Assembly: GCA_037445245.1 (NCBI GenBank) | Contig: JBBIKU010000058.1 | Coordinates: forward strand, 1-13,869 | Source: JBBIKU01 sp037445245 | Lineage (GTDB): Bacteria > Chloroflexota > Anaerolineae > Anaerolineales > Anaerolineaceae | DNA length: 13,869 bases | Direction: 5' to 3' | Shown here: positions 1 through 7,309 of the stretch, one piece after another | Position numbering within the stretch: position 1 is the first letter of the stretch | How the letters are laid out: each line of letters opens with the position of its first letter | Notes under the pieces: generated by a model | Database searches by the model: none | The model's input: only the letters and a program-made list of their open reading frames with translations | What the model was told of the DNA's origin: nothing | Translations under genes and position numbers: made by a program

Positions 1-4
1 ATGT

Positions 5-30
5 ATCACCCTCATGTGATCTCGATCGAG
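5..30. promoter_or_regulatory. Inverted repeats upstream of the eut promoter
   Basis: Two symmetric elements lie side by side just upstream of the predicted promoter. The first is ATCAC-N6-GTGAT (5-20) and the second is the perfect 10-base palindrome CTCGATCGAG (21-30). Position and symmetry fit operator sites for a dimeric regulator, but short palindromes also occur by chance and no regulator gene is present. The first could also be the end of a hairpin belonging to an upstream gene outside the window. Confidence 0.25.
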
Positions 31-59
31 TCTCATATGTATTGAACGAGTACAATGAT

Positions 60-88
60 TTGTAATTATGGTATTATGGTAGTATAAT
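60..88 (+). promoter_or_regulatory. Predicted sigma70-type promoter of the eut operon
   Basis: A TTGTAA -35 hexamer (60-65) is separated by 17 bases from a perfect TATAAT -10 hexamer (83-88), in an AT-rich stretch. Transcription would start near 95 and leave a leader of about 90 bases before eutN. Nothing else upstream looks coding, so this is the natural start of the operon. The same two hexamers recur with a 16-base spacer before the parA gene on the other strand. It is predicted from sequence only. Confidence 0.55.
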
Positions 89-184
89 TTGTAGCATAAA
101 TATCTGCTTTTTGCTTCCCTAATTTTACAAATAAATACTTCATCTCAACCACCAAACAAGATTGAAAATCAATGAGGTCTTGTC

Positions 185-475
185 ATGCAAATTGCACGGG
201 TGATTGGATCAGCAGTATCGACTGTAAAAGATCCAAAGTTAACGGGTCTGAAGTTGCTTATTGTGCAAAAGGCTTCCCCTCAAAATCAATTGTCCGGGGA
301 GCCTTTTATTGCGGCTGACACCGTGGGGGCCGGTGAAGGCGAACTGGTGATTCTGGTGGAAGGCAGTTCTGCCAGATACACCGGGAAAACAATCGATAAC
401 GCCGTTGACGCAGTAATCATCGGTATTATTGATTCTTTGGAAGTGAATAAATCCACTGTTTTTCAAAAAAGTTGA
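185..475 (+). CDS. eutN: EutN/CcmL-family BMC vertex protein (BMC-P pentamer)
   Basis: This 96-residue protein matches the EutN/CcmL/PduN family in length and pattern. It begins MQIARVIGSAVSTVKDPKL, continues with the GLKLLIVQ strand and the conserved AADTVGAGEGELVILVEGSSAR region, and ends with VDAVIIGIIDSLEV. Family members form pentamers that cap the vertices of the icosahedral shell, so this protein should close the compartment. It is the only BMC-P gene in the window and the first gene of the operon, separated from eutH by 289 bases. The ATG is supported by GAGG at 174-177, seven bases upstream. Being first and physically separate from the other shell genes is unusual but not unique. Confidence 0.93.
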   Translation: MQIARVIGSAVSTVKDPKLTGLKLLIVQKASPQNQLSGEPFIAADTVGAGEGELVILVEGSSARYTGKTIDNAVDAVIIGIIDSLEVNKSTVFQKS

Positions 476-764
476 TAGCCCGAAGAATCCGAGTTTACAC
501 TGATGGCTTCGCTATTCTTAACCTTATCGCTCTCAAATTTTGGGATCAGGAGCTGCCGAGGGTTTTGAAATACGGTGCTTGATGGGATTCGTATGCCAAT
601 CCATGGTCACCTTTTGTTTTCGAGCGGGGATACGTTATTATCCTTCAAGTATCGTATTGCGTAAATTGAAAGGAGCCGCCTATAGATAATTGTGAAGACG
701 GGTAGTCTCGTAATCGGTTTCACCAGTACCGCAAAATTTTCAGATAAACTTAGAGGAGGATAGA
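476..764 (+). other. Non-coding leader between eutN and eutH
   Basis: No credible gene is seen in these 289 bases. Weak features are a B12-box-like string (544-558, GATCAGGAGCTGCCG) preceded by CACTG at 498-502, reminiscent of but incomplete against the cobalamin riboswitch core, and a poor promoter-like pair TTGCGT (657-662) and TATAGA (681-686) with an 18-base spacer. A strong ribosome binding site for eutH (AGAGGAGG) ends at 759. The length suggests a regulatory leader, since other gaps in the operon are mostly below 80 bases. I cannot assign a class. Confidence 0.35.
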
Positions 765-1883
765 ATGGATATTAATGTAATAATCATCTGGATTATGATG
801 ATTTTCATGGTCCTTGGTGCTCTTGATCGTATCCTCGGAAACCGATTCGGTCTGGGCAAAGAATTCGAGGAAGGCTTTAATGCTCTTGGACCGTTAGGTT
901 TGGCGATGGTTGGGGTCATTTCCCTCGCACCAGTCTTAGCAAACATACTCCGCCCGGTAGTGGTTCCAGTCTATCAATTCCTAGGGGCTGACCCGGCTAT
1001 GTTCGCCACAACCCTGTTGGCAAACGACATGGGTGGTTATCCGCTTGCCAAGCAGCTTGCGATTGATCCCGAGGCGGGTCTTTATGCCGGCATTATTTTA
1101 GGCGCCATGATGGGCCCAACCATCGTCTTCTCGATCCCGGTGGCACTCGGTTTGATCAAAGTGGAAGACCGAAAATTCCTGGCGATGGGAATGCTGGCAG
1201 GTTTCATCACGATCCCGCTCGGTTGTGTTGCTGGTGGGCTGGTCGCCGGCTGGAGTCTTAAACTGGTGGTTGGGAATTTACTCCCGGTCGTGATTGTTGC
1301 GCTGCTGATCGCTTTTGGTTTGTGGCGCTTCCCGGATAAGATGACCACAGGCTTTCAGTACTTTGGCAAAGGCGTTGTGATCATGATCACGATTGGGCTG
1401 GCTGCCATCGTCTGGGAGACACTCACCGGCATCGTCATCATCCCTGGTATGGCGCCTGTGTGGGATGGTATCACGATCATCGGGTCGATCGCGATCGTCC
1501 TGTTAGGTGCGTTCCCGATGGTGCGTGTGATCACCAAAGTGTTCAGCAAACCGCTCCAGGCTGTGGGTCGCGCAATTGGTATGGGTGATGTTGCTGCCGC
1601 CGGCATGATCGCCACTCTGGCAAACAATATTCCCATGTTCGCCATGATGAAAGACATGGATAACCGCGGCAAGGTGCTCAACTCCGCATTTGCAGTCAGC
1701 GCCGCATTCACCTTCGGGGATCACCTGGGCTTTACAGCCGGTGTCGAACCTCAATTAATCTTTGCCATGATCGTCGGCAAACTGGTCGCCGGCATCACCG
1801 CGGTTGCGGTTGCCACCCTGGTTGCCCCGAAGAACGACAAGATCGAAGCCGCCGCACCTGTTAAAGCGGAAGCTGCAAAATAG
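765..1883 (+). CDS. eutH: EutH ethanolamine permease
   Basis: This 372-residue, very hydrophobic protein has about ten to eleven predicted membrane segments, starting with one at residues 4-20. It carries the EutH-typical NDMGGYPL motif at residues 87-94 and a late ATLANNIPMFAMM segment. EutH proteins sit in the cytoplasmic membrane and facilitate ethanolamine entry, which matters most when external pH is low or ethanolamine is scarce. It is somewhat shorter than the roughly 400-residue enterobacterial protein. The tail after the last membrane segment is a short charged Ala/Lys-rich cytoplasmic end. The start is supported by AGAGGAGG five bases upstream. The next gene, eutM, follows after 48 bases, so the two are almost certainly cotranscribed. 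Confidence 0.93.
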   Translation: MDINVIIIWIMMIFMVLGALDRILGNRFGLGKEFEEGFNALGPLGLAMVGVISLAPVLANILRPVVVPVYQFLGADPAMFATTLLANDMGGYPLAKQLAIDPEAGLYAGIILGAMMGPTIVFSIPVALGLIKVEDRKFLAMGMLAGFITIPLGCVAGGLVAGWSLKLVVGNLLPVVIVALLIAFGLWRFPDKMTTGFQYFGKGVVIMITIGLAAIVWETLTGIVIIPGMAPVWDGITIIGSIAIVLLGAFPMVRVITKVFSKPLQAVGRAIGMGDVAAAGMIATLANNIPMFAMMKDMDNRGKVLNSAFAVSAAFTFGDHLGFTAGVEPQLIFAMIVGKLVAGITAVAVATLVAPKNDKIEAAAPVKAEAAK

Positions 1884-1931
1884 CTTTTTGTTCATCAACT
1901 TTTGAGGATTTCGTTAAATAAGGAGAACATG

Positions 1932-2222
1932 ATGGCAAATATCCAATTGATCGCCTTAGGGATGATCGAAACAAAAGGGCTGGTCGGTGCGATCGAAGCT
2001 GCCGATGCGATGGTAAAAGCTGCCAACGTTAAGTTGATCGGCAAAGAATACATCGGCGGCGGTTTTGTAACCGTCATGGTGCGCGGCGACGTAGGTGCGG
2101 TCAAGGCAGCCACCGATGCCGGGGCAGCCGCTGCACAACGTGTTGGCGAGATGGTGAGCGCTCACGTTATTCCACGCCCGCATACCGATGTTGAGGCAAT
2201 TTTACCCAAGGTCGCAGACTAG
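1932..2222 (+). CDS. eutM: EutM-family hexameric shell protein (BMC-H)
   Basis: This 96-residue protein is a single BMC domain, nearly textbook EutM/PduA/CcmK. It shows LGMIETKGLVGAIEAADAM, then VKAANVKLIGKEYIGGGF and the GDVGAVKAATDAGAAAA helix, with IPRPH near the end. Such proteins form hexamers that tile the shell facets and have small central pores for ethanolamine and products. Two in-frame ATGs (1929 and 1932) follow AGGAG at 1921-1925; I chose the second because its spacing (six bases) is better and family members begin similarly. A paralog is found at 8633-8914. About six differences separate the two over 91 aligned residues, although their codons differ widely. Confidence 0.95.
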   Translation: MANIQLIALGMIETKGLVGAIEAADAMVKAANVKLIGKEYIGGGFVTVMVRGDVGAVKAATDAGAAAAQRVGEMVSAHVIPRPHTDVEAILPKVAD

Positions 2223-2236
2223 GGGTAAATGCCCAG

Positions 2237-3649
2237 ATGCGCAGCTCGAGGGAGATGATCAGTGTCGGTATCGATGTCGGCACGACCACAACCCAAATCG
2301 TATTCTCCCGCCTGGAGGTTGCTGATTTCGCGCATCCGGGGCAGGTGCCGCGTTTCAGGGTAAACACAAAATCAGTGCTTTATGAAAGTCCGATTTATTT
2401 CACTCCTTTAACCAGTCCGGAAGAAGTTGATGTGCAATCACTGATTGACCTGGTGCAGAAAGAATATCGCACTGCTGGGTATCAGCCTAAGCAAGTGGAA
2501 ACCGGTGCAGTTATCGTCACCGGTGAAATTGCCCGCGCTCAAAACGCAGATGAGATATTGAAAGCCGTTTCTGAGCTGGCGGGGGATTTCGTGGTAACGG
2601 TCGCCGGCCCGAACGTAGAGGCGCAAATCGCCGGACGCGGTTCGGGTGCGGCGGCCTATTCCATTGAGCACTACACACAGGTTACAAACGTGGACATTGG
2701 TGGGGGATCGTCCAACGCGGCTGTATTCCGGGTTGGCGATCACCTCTCCTCTTCTGCCCTCGCAGTTGGCGGGCGCCAACTGGTTGTGGAAAAAACATCA
2801 GGGATTGTCAGGCACATTGCGCCTCCCGGAAGAATCATCGTCGAACATCTCGGTTTGCCGATCTATGAAGGCCAACGGGCGGATATGGAAGTGCTATCCA
2901 GGTTTTGCGATTGTATGGCTGATCTGATCGCGGATCTGATCACAGGTGTCGAGACTGAATTGGGGCATCGCCTCCAGCTTTCTCCTCCCCTTCAATACAC
3001 CGAACATTCGAATGTACTCTTCCTGTCAGGAGGAGTGGGCGCGTACTACTACAAACCGGTTGAAATCCATTCGCTTTCGGAGGTTTTGATCCATAACGAC
3101 GTTGGTCCCCTTCTGGCGCAATCATTGCGCATGAACTCCCGATTGCGTAAGATGCGGATTGAGCCACCAGCCCAGACGTCTCGAGCCACGGTCATGGGCG
3201 CCTCCAGCCAGACGGTTACATTAAGTGGTAGTACGATTTGGACCGATAAAAAGCTTCTCCCTCTGCGGAACCTGCCGGTGATTCGCCTTCGCGCCAGTGA
3301 AGCGGACTATGCTTCACCTGAACGTCTTGCAAACGCGATACGATCGGCTGTAAACCGATGGGACCTAGAACACCGCTCCGCAGTTTTTGCCATTTCGCTT
3401 GATCTGCCGCCAAAACTGGATTATCAGGCGATGTACAAAATCGCCGAAGGAATCGCCCTCTTTGCAGATACCGACCTTGATCTAGATCGTCCACTGGTCC
3501 TGGTAATCCAGTCGCTCAAGCCGGGGCTTTCGTTGATCAGCATCGACCAAGTTGGGTTAGGAGAGGGTGATTTTATCGACATCGGCGAACCCATCCTGGG
3601 AGGACGCGTGGTACCCCTCTCAGTCAAAACTCTTATTTTCTACAATTAA
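2237..3649 (+). CDS. eutA: EutA, ethanolamine ammonia-lyase reactivating factor
   Basis: This 470-residue protein belongs to the actin/Hsp70-like ATPase fold. It has the first phosphate loop GIDVGTTTTQ (11-20), the second phosphate motif NVDIGGGSSN (151-160), and a later LSGGVGAYYY segment fitting the adenosine site. EutA uses ATP to eject damaged cobalamin from inactivated EutBC so fresh adenosylcobalamin can bind. Its length equals that of the enterobacterial protein. The gene starts 14 bases after eutM. The chosen ATG has AGGGG at 2221-2225, with an eleven-base spacing. An alternative ATG at 2255 would give a protein starting MISVGIDVG, closer to other EutA proteins, but its Shine-Dalgarno-like GGAG directly abuts it. 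It stands directly before eutB, its target. Confidence 0.93.
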   Translation: MRSSREMISVGIDVGTTTTQIVFSRLEVADFAHPGQVPRFRVNTKSVLYESPIYFTPLTSPEEVDVQSLIDLVQKEYRTAGYQPKQVETGAVIVTGEIARAQNADEILKAVSELAGDFVVTVAGPNVEAQIAGRGSGAAAYSIEHYTQVTNVDIGGGSSNAAVFRVGDHLSSSALAVGGRQLVVEKTSGIVRHIAPPGRIIVEHLGLPIYEGQRADMEVLSRFCDCMADLIADLITGVETELGHRLQLSPPLQYTEHSNVLFLSGGVGAYYYKPVEIHSLSEVLIHNDVGPLLAQSLRMNSRLRKMRIEPPAQTSRATVMGASSQTVTLSGSTIWTDKKLLPLRNLPVIRLRASEADYASPERLANAIRSAVNRWDLEHRSAVFAISLDLPPKLDYQAMYKIAEGIALFADTDLDLDRPLVLVIQSLKPGLSLISIDQVGLGEGDFIDIGEPILGGRVVPLSVKTLIFYN

Positions 3650-3705
3650 CGGTAACTAATAATTGATTTTCTGTAAGCCGGCTTTCGCCAAAGAGGAGGA
3701 TTTCT

Positions 3706-5073
3706 ATGCTCTTGAGAACCAAGTTATTTGGAAAGACTTACGAGTTTGGTTCAATAAAAGAATTGCTTGCTAAAGCGAATGAAGAGAAATCAGGTGACCG
3801 GCAAGCAGGCATCGCAGCAGAAAATGTTGCTGAACGCATGGCAGCAAAACATGTTCTCGCTGAAGTGACCCTCGAAACTTTACGACACAATCCTTCGGTT
3901 CCCTATGAAGAGGATGAGGTGACCCGGGTCATAGAGGATGCCGTCAACGAAACCATCTTTCAGGAAATCAAAGGCTGGACAGTGGGAGAATTCCGCGAAT
4001 GGTTACTTGCAGACACAACTACCAGCGATATGATCCTGCGTGTTAGCAACGGCTTGACTGCTGAAATGGTGGCAGGGGTGACCAAACTCATGTCGAACCT
4101 GGATTTGATGTATGCGGGTAGAAAAATCCGGGTAACTTCCCACTGCAACAACACGATGGGGCTGAAAGGCACGTTATCCTCACGTAACCAGCCCAACCAT
4201 CCAACCGATTCCCCGGAGGGTATCCGCGCAACAATCTACGAGGGACTGGCTTTTGGCTCCGGTGACAGCGTGATCGGCATTAATCCCGTAGACGATTCGC
4301 TCACCAGTGTCATGCGCTTGTTGGATATGACCTATGATGTGATATGCAAGTGGGAAATACCAACCCAGAATTGTGTCCTCGCTCACGTGACTACGCAAAT
4401 GGAAGCCCTCAAACGAGGCTCACCGGTAGGACTTGTTTTCCAAAGCCTGGCAGGTTCACAAAAAGCGAACGAAGGCTTTGGTGTGACGGTTGGGATGATG
4501 GATGAAGCCTACGAATTAGCCAAAAAATATTGCGTGAGCGCCGGACCCAATTTCATGTACTTCGAGACGGGGCAGGGCACGGCTCTCTCGGCGGATGCGC
4601 ATTATGGGGCTGACCAATTGACAATGGAAGCGCGCATCTATGGTCTTGCAAAACGATACCATCCCTTTCAGGCAAACACTGTGGTGGGCTTCATTGGACC
4701 CGAGTATTTGTATGACACGGTGCAGATAACCCGCGCAGGTTTGGAAGATCACTTCATGGGCAAGTTAACCGGTATCCCGATGGGTTGCGACGCATGCTAC
4801 ACAAATCATGCGCGTGCAACTCAAAATGATATCGAAAACCTTGCTGTGATGTTAACGGCTGCGGGCTGCTCCTATTTTATGGGCGTACCGATGGGTGACG
4901 ACATTATGCTGAGCTATCAATGCACCAGTTACCACGATACCGCCAGTCTGCGCCAACTATTGGGGCTTCGCCCTGCACCGGAATTCGAAGCCTGGATGGA
5001 ATGTCTTGGTCTGATGAAAGATGGTCGCCTGACCGAAATCGCCGGCGATGCGTCTTTCTTCCTGCAGAAATAA
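3706..5073 (+). CDS. eutB: EutB, ethanolamine ammonia-lyase large subunit
   Basis: This 455-residue TIM-barrel subunit of adenosylcobalamin-dependent ethanolamine ammonia-lyase (EC 4.3.1.7) converts ethanolamine to acetaldehyde and ammonia by a radical mechanism. From what I recall of the E. coli structure, the substrate and catalytic residues Arg160, Gln162, Asn193, Phe245, Glu287 and Asp362 are all present at identical positions here (SSRNQPNHP, GINPVDD, GLVFQS, MYFETGQG, MGCDACYTNH). The enzyme is therefore very likely active. A strong GAGGAGG (3693-3699) sits six bases before the ATG. The gene lies between its reactivase and its small subunit, and its stop codon overlaps the ribosome binding site of eutC, which implies translational coupling. 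Confidence 0.97.
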   Translation: MLLRTKLFGKTYEFGSIKELLAKANEEKSGDRQAGIAAENVAERMAAKHVLAEVTLETLRHNPSVPYEEDEVTRVIEDAVNETIFQEIKGWTVGEFREWLLADTTTSDMILRVSNGLTAEMVAGVTKLMSNLDLMYAGRKIRVTSHCNNTMGLKGTLSSRNQPNHPTDSPEGIRATIYEGLAFGSGDSVIGINPVDDSLTSVMRLLDMTYDVICKWEIPTQNCVLAHVTTQMEALKRGSPVGLVFQSLAGSQKANEGFGVTVGMMDEAYELAKKYCVSAGPNFMYFETGQGTALSADAHYGADQLTMEARIYGLAKRYHPFQANTVVGFIGPEYLYDTVQITRAGLEDHFMGKLTGIPMGCDACYTNHARATQNDIENLAVMLTAAGCSYFMGVPMGDDIMLSYQCTSYHDTASLRQLLGLRPAPEFEAWMECLGLMKDGRLTEIAGDASFFLQK

Positions 5074-5083
5074 GGAGATACCT

Positions 5084-5998
5084 ATGGATCAAGGTAAAGT
5101 TGACATAGAGGCCATTGTTCAGGCAGTTCTAGCCGAGCTTGGCAATTCCGGAATTGGATCGTCCATCGCCGCAGGCGCAACCAGTGCAACACGGCAAGGC
5201 GGAAAAGATGTGGTCATCGATTTGCCTGATCCTACCTTGCCCGAAGCTCGTCTTTCGATCGGAGTCAGATGCCCCTTCGATGCTGAAGGATTGCATAACC
5301 TGCGTACCACCACAACAGCCCGGATCGGAATTGGAAGGGCGGGTCCGCGACCGCGGACAAAAACCCTCTTGCTATTTCAGTCCGATCACGGCGTGACACA
5401 GGATGCGATCTACGGAGAAGTGAATGAAGAGGTTTTGGCTCAATTCAACATGTTCACCGTCCAAACTCAGATCGAAGACCGCGGGGAATATCTGTTACGC
5501 CCCGATCTGGGTCGCCGCTTAAGCGAAGAGGCAAAGGCGATCATTGGTGAACGCTGCACAAAAAAACCCCAGGTGCAGATCGTTGTTGGAGATGGGTTAA
5601 GTGCGGCAGCCATCAATAATAACCTGGCGATAATCTTTCCTGTAATTCAACAGGGATTAAAATCGGCGGGTATCAGCATGGGCACGCCCTTCTTCGTAAA
5701 GTTTGCCCGCGTCGGCGTGATCAATGATATCAACGACGTTATCGGCGCAGACATGGTGGTAATCTTGATTGGCGAACGTCCTGGTTTGGGGATCGCCGAT
5801 GCGATGAGTGCTTACATGGGTTGGAGACCAACGGCAGGAAAAACTGACGCCGAACGGGATGTAATCTGTATGATCACCCAAAACGGCGGCACCAACCCGC
5901 TCGAAGGCGGCGCTTTTGTGGTTGAGCTTATCAAAAAGACTCTCAAGTACCAAGCCAGCGGCGTAGAACTGAGAGAAAAATCCAGCGGCGATAGCTAG
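5084..5998 (+). CDS. eutC: EutC, ethanolamine ammonia-lyase small subunit with N-terminal encapsulation peptide
   Basis: This 304-residue subunit completes the cobalamin-binding site of the lyase. The GERPGLGIADAMSAYMGW stretch is the recognisable EutC signature, and the HNLRTTTTARIGIGRAGPR region matches the family. Residues about 6-20 (VDIEAIVQAVLAELG) form an amphipathic helix followed by a Gly/Ser/Ala-rich linker to about residue 42. This is the usual design of an encapsulation peptide, and the enterobacterial EutC N-terminus has the same role, so this subunit probably carries the lyase into the compartment. AAGGAG at 5072-5077 overlaps the eutB stop and is six bases from the ATG. Longer in-frame starts inside eutB (for example at 5048) are rejected for lack of this signal. 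Confidence 0.95.
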   Translation: MDQGKVDIEAIVQAVLAELGNSGIGSSIAAGATSATRQGGKDVVIDLPDPTLPEARLSIGVRCPFDAEGLHNLRTTTTARIGIGRAGPRPRTKTLLLFQSDHGVTQDAIYGEVNEEVLAQFNMFTVQTQIEDRGEYLLRPDLGRRLSEEAKAIIGERCTKKPQVQIVVGDGLSAAAINNNLAIIFPVIQQGLKSAGISMGTPFFVKFARVGVINDINDVIGADMVVILIGERPGLGIADAMSAYMGWRPTAGKTDAERDVICMITQNGGTNPLEGGAFVVELIKKTLKYQASGVELREKSSGDS

Positions 5999-6066
5999 AG
6001 CAGAGGTAAACATACCAAAATCATCGTCCGGTCTAACATGATAGATCTGTTTGAGGAGAAAATTGC

Positions 6067-6723
6067 ATGGCAATTCTTGACCCCATCAAACCAAATGTCT
6101 TGTCAGCGCGCATCATCCCCAATGTGCACCCAGATTATGCTGCCGAGTTGGGTTTACGACCTGACCAGAAAAGCCTCGCATTGATCACCTGCGACATCGA
6201 TGATTGTCTTTACGTCGCACTCGATGAAGCAACCAAAAAAGCAGAGGTCGAAGTGGTCTATGCTCACAGTTTTTATGCTGGCTCGGCTCATGCTTCTGGC
6301 CCTCTATCCGGTGAAATCATTGGCATACTGGCTGGTCCCAATCCGGCTGAAGCTCGAGCTGGGCTGAACGCGTGCATCGATCACGTAAACGAATATGTCT
6401 ATTTCTTGTCGGCTACCGATGACAACAGCCTAGCTTTCTTCCCGCACACCATTTCGCGTTCGGGTAGTTACCTGAGCAAGGAAGCTGATGTACCCGAAGG
6501 TACACCCCTGGCTTACCTTATCGCCCCGCCTATCGAAGCCACCTATGCTATCGATGCAGCCCTGAAAGCCGCAGAAGTGGTAATGCGCATTTGGTGGAAA
6601 CCGCCATCTGAGACCAACTTTGCGGGTGCACTGCTTTCTGGCACTCAGAGCGCCTGTCGGGCAGCCTGTATGGCTTTCCAGGATGCTGTTCTTGAGGTGG
6701 CGCGTAGCCCGATCAAGTTTTAG
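6067..6723 (+). CDS. eutL: EutL, tandem-domain trimeric shell protein (BMC-T)
   Basis: This 218-residue protein matches EutL closely in length and order. The first BMC domain has DEATKKAEVEVVYAHSFYAG and GEIIGILAGPNPAEARAG. The second has LIAPPIEATYAIDAALKAAE, KPPSETNFAGALLSG and ACRAACMAFQDAVLEVAR. EutL forms pseudohexameric trimers in the shell facets whose large central pore can open and close. It is thought to pass bulkier molecules such as cobalamin or adenine nucleotides, or to be gated by ethanolamine. GAGGAG at 6053-6058 lies eight bases before the ATG. The gene sits between the lyase and the aldehyde dehydrogenase, as in many eut operons. Confidence 0.95.
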   Translation: MAILDPIKPNVLSARIIPNVHPDYAAELGLRPDQKSLALITCDIDDCLYVALDEATKKAEVEVVYAHSFYAGSAHASGPLSGEIIGILAGPNPAEARAGLNACIDHVNEYVYFLSATDDNSLAFFPHTISRSGSYLSKEADVPEGTPLAYLIAPPIEATYAIDAALKAAEVVMRIWWKPPSETNFAGALLSGTQSACRAACMAFQDAVLEVARSPIKF

Positions 6724-6789
6724 CCTGGCTCTGGCATTGCCAGCTCAGGTACGCTAGGTAAGCCTGCATCCAGGTTGGCAGGAGGTTCT

Positions 6790-7281
6790 ATGCCAGGTAT
6801 TTATGATCTGGACCTTCAATCCATTCAAGAAGCACGATCGCTGGCGGTTCGGTGCCGAGAAGCGCAACGCGAGTTTGCCTTCACCACCCAAGAAGAAGTT
6901 GATCGCGTTTGTCAGGCGATGGCAGATGCTGCCTACAAAGCATCCAAATTACTTGGCAGCTTAGCCCACGAAGAGACTGGTTACGGTGTTGCGTTACACA
7001 AGCGGTTAAAAAATGAATTTGCCAGTAAAACAGTGTGGGAGTCAATAAAAAATGTTAAGACCGTTGGCGTTATCGCCCGAGACGACCAGCGCAAGGTGTT
7101 GGATATTGCCTGGCCAATTGGGGTCATAGCAGCATTAACGCCATCAACGAATCCCACTTCAACCGCGATCTATAAAGTGTTAATTTCGGTGAAGGCGCGC
7201 AACGGTGTGATCGTTGCTCCCCACCCTGCCGCAAAATCCAGCACTTATGAGGCGGTTCGCATAATGAGTGAAGCCGGAGAA
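6790..7281 (+). CDS. eutE: Acylating acetaldehyde dehydrogenase, N-terminal part (EutE role; cut by assembly gap)
   Basis: These 164 residues are the start of a CoA-acylating aldehyde dehydrogenase that turns acetaldehyde into acetyl-CoA with reduction of NAD+. The NAD-binding Rossmann part is recognisable from PIGVIAALTPSTNPTSTAIY and the following VIVAPHPAAK. The start at 6790 has AGGAGG at 6780-6785. A longer TTG start at 6775 has no such support. Unlike the enterobacterial EutE, there is no N-terminal encapsulation helix: the enzyme domain begins almost at once with DLDLQSIQEARSLA. The sequence breaks at a run of Ns; the rest of the protein continues from 7310 in a different frame relative to the placeholder length. 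Confidence 0.9.
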
Positions 7282-7308
7282 NNNNNNNNNNNNNNNNNNN
7301 NNNNNNNN
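7282..7308. other. eutE: Assembly gap (27 Ns) inside the aldehyde dehydrogenase gene
   Basis: There are 27 unknown bases here. The frame before the gap and the clear homologous frame after it are incompatible with exactly 27 bases. The missing length must be a multiple of three plus two (for example 17, 26 or 29), if base 7309 is the last base of a codon. The N count is therefore a placeholder and not a measured length. Confidence 0.97.
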
Positions 7309-7309
7309 G

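Noticed and set aside
476..764. EutV-type ANTAR dual hairpin antiterminator in the eutH leader
   Set aside because: I could not find the paired hairpins with the expected loop bases, and no EutVW genes are present.
1082..1754. Long reverse-strand open frames inside eutH and other eut genes
   Set aside because: They lie opposite clearly homologous genes, have no family resemblance and no ribosome binding sites.
6726..6740. Sigma54-like -24/-12 promoter (TGGC-N7-TTGC) between eutL and the dehydrogenase gene
   Set aside because: The match is short, it overlaps a small CTGGC-ATT-GCCAG hairpin, no enhancer-binding protein is nearby, and the surrounding genes look cotranscribed.
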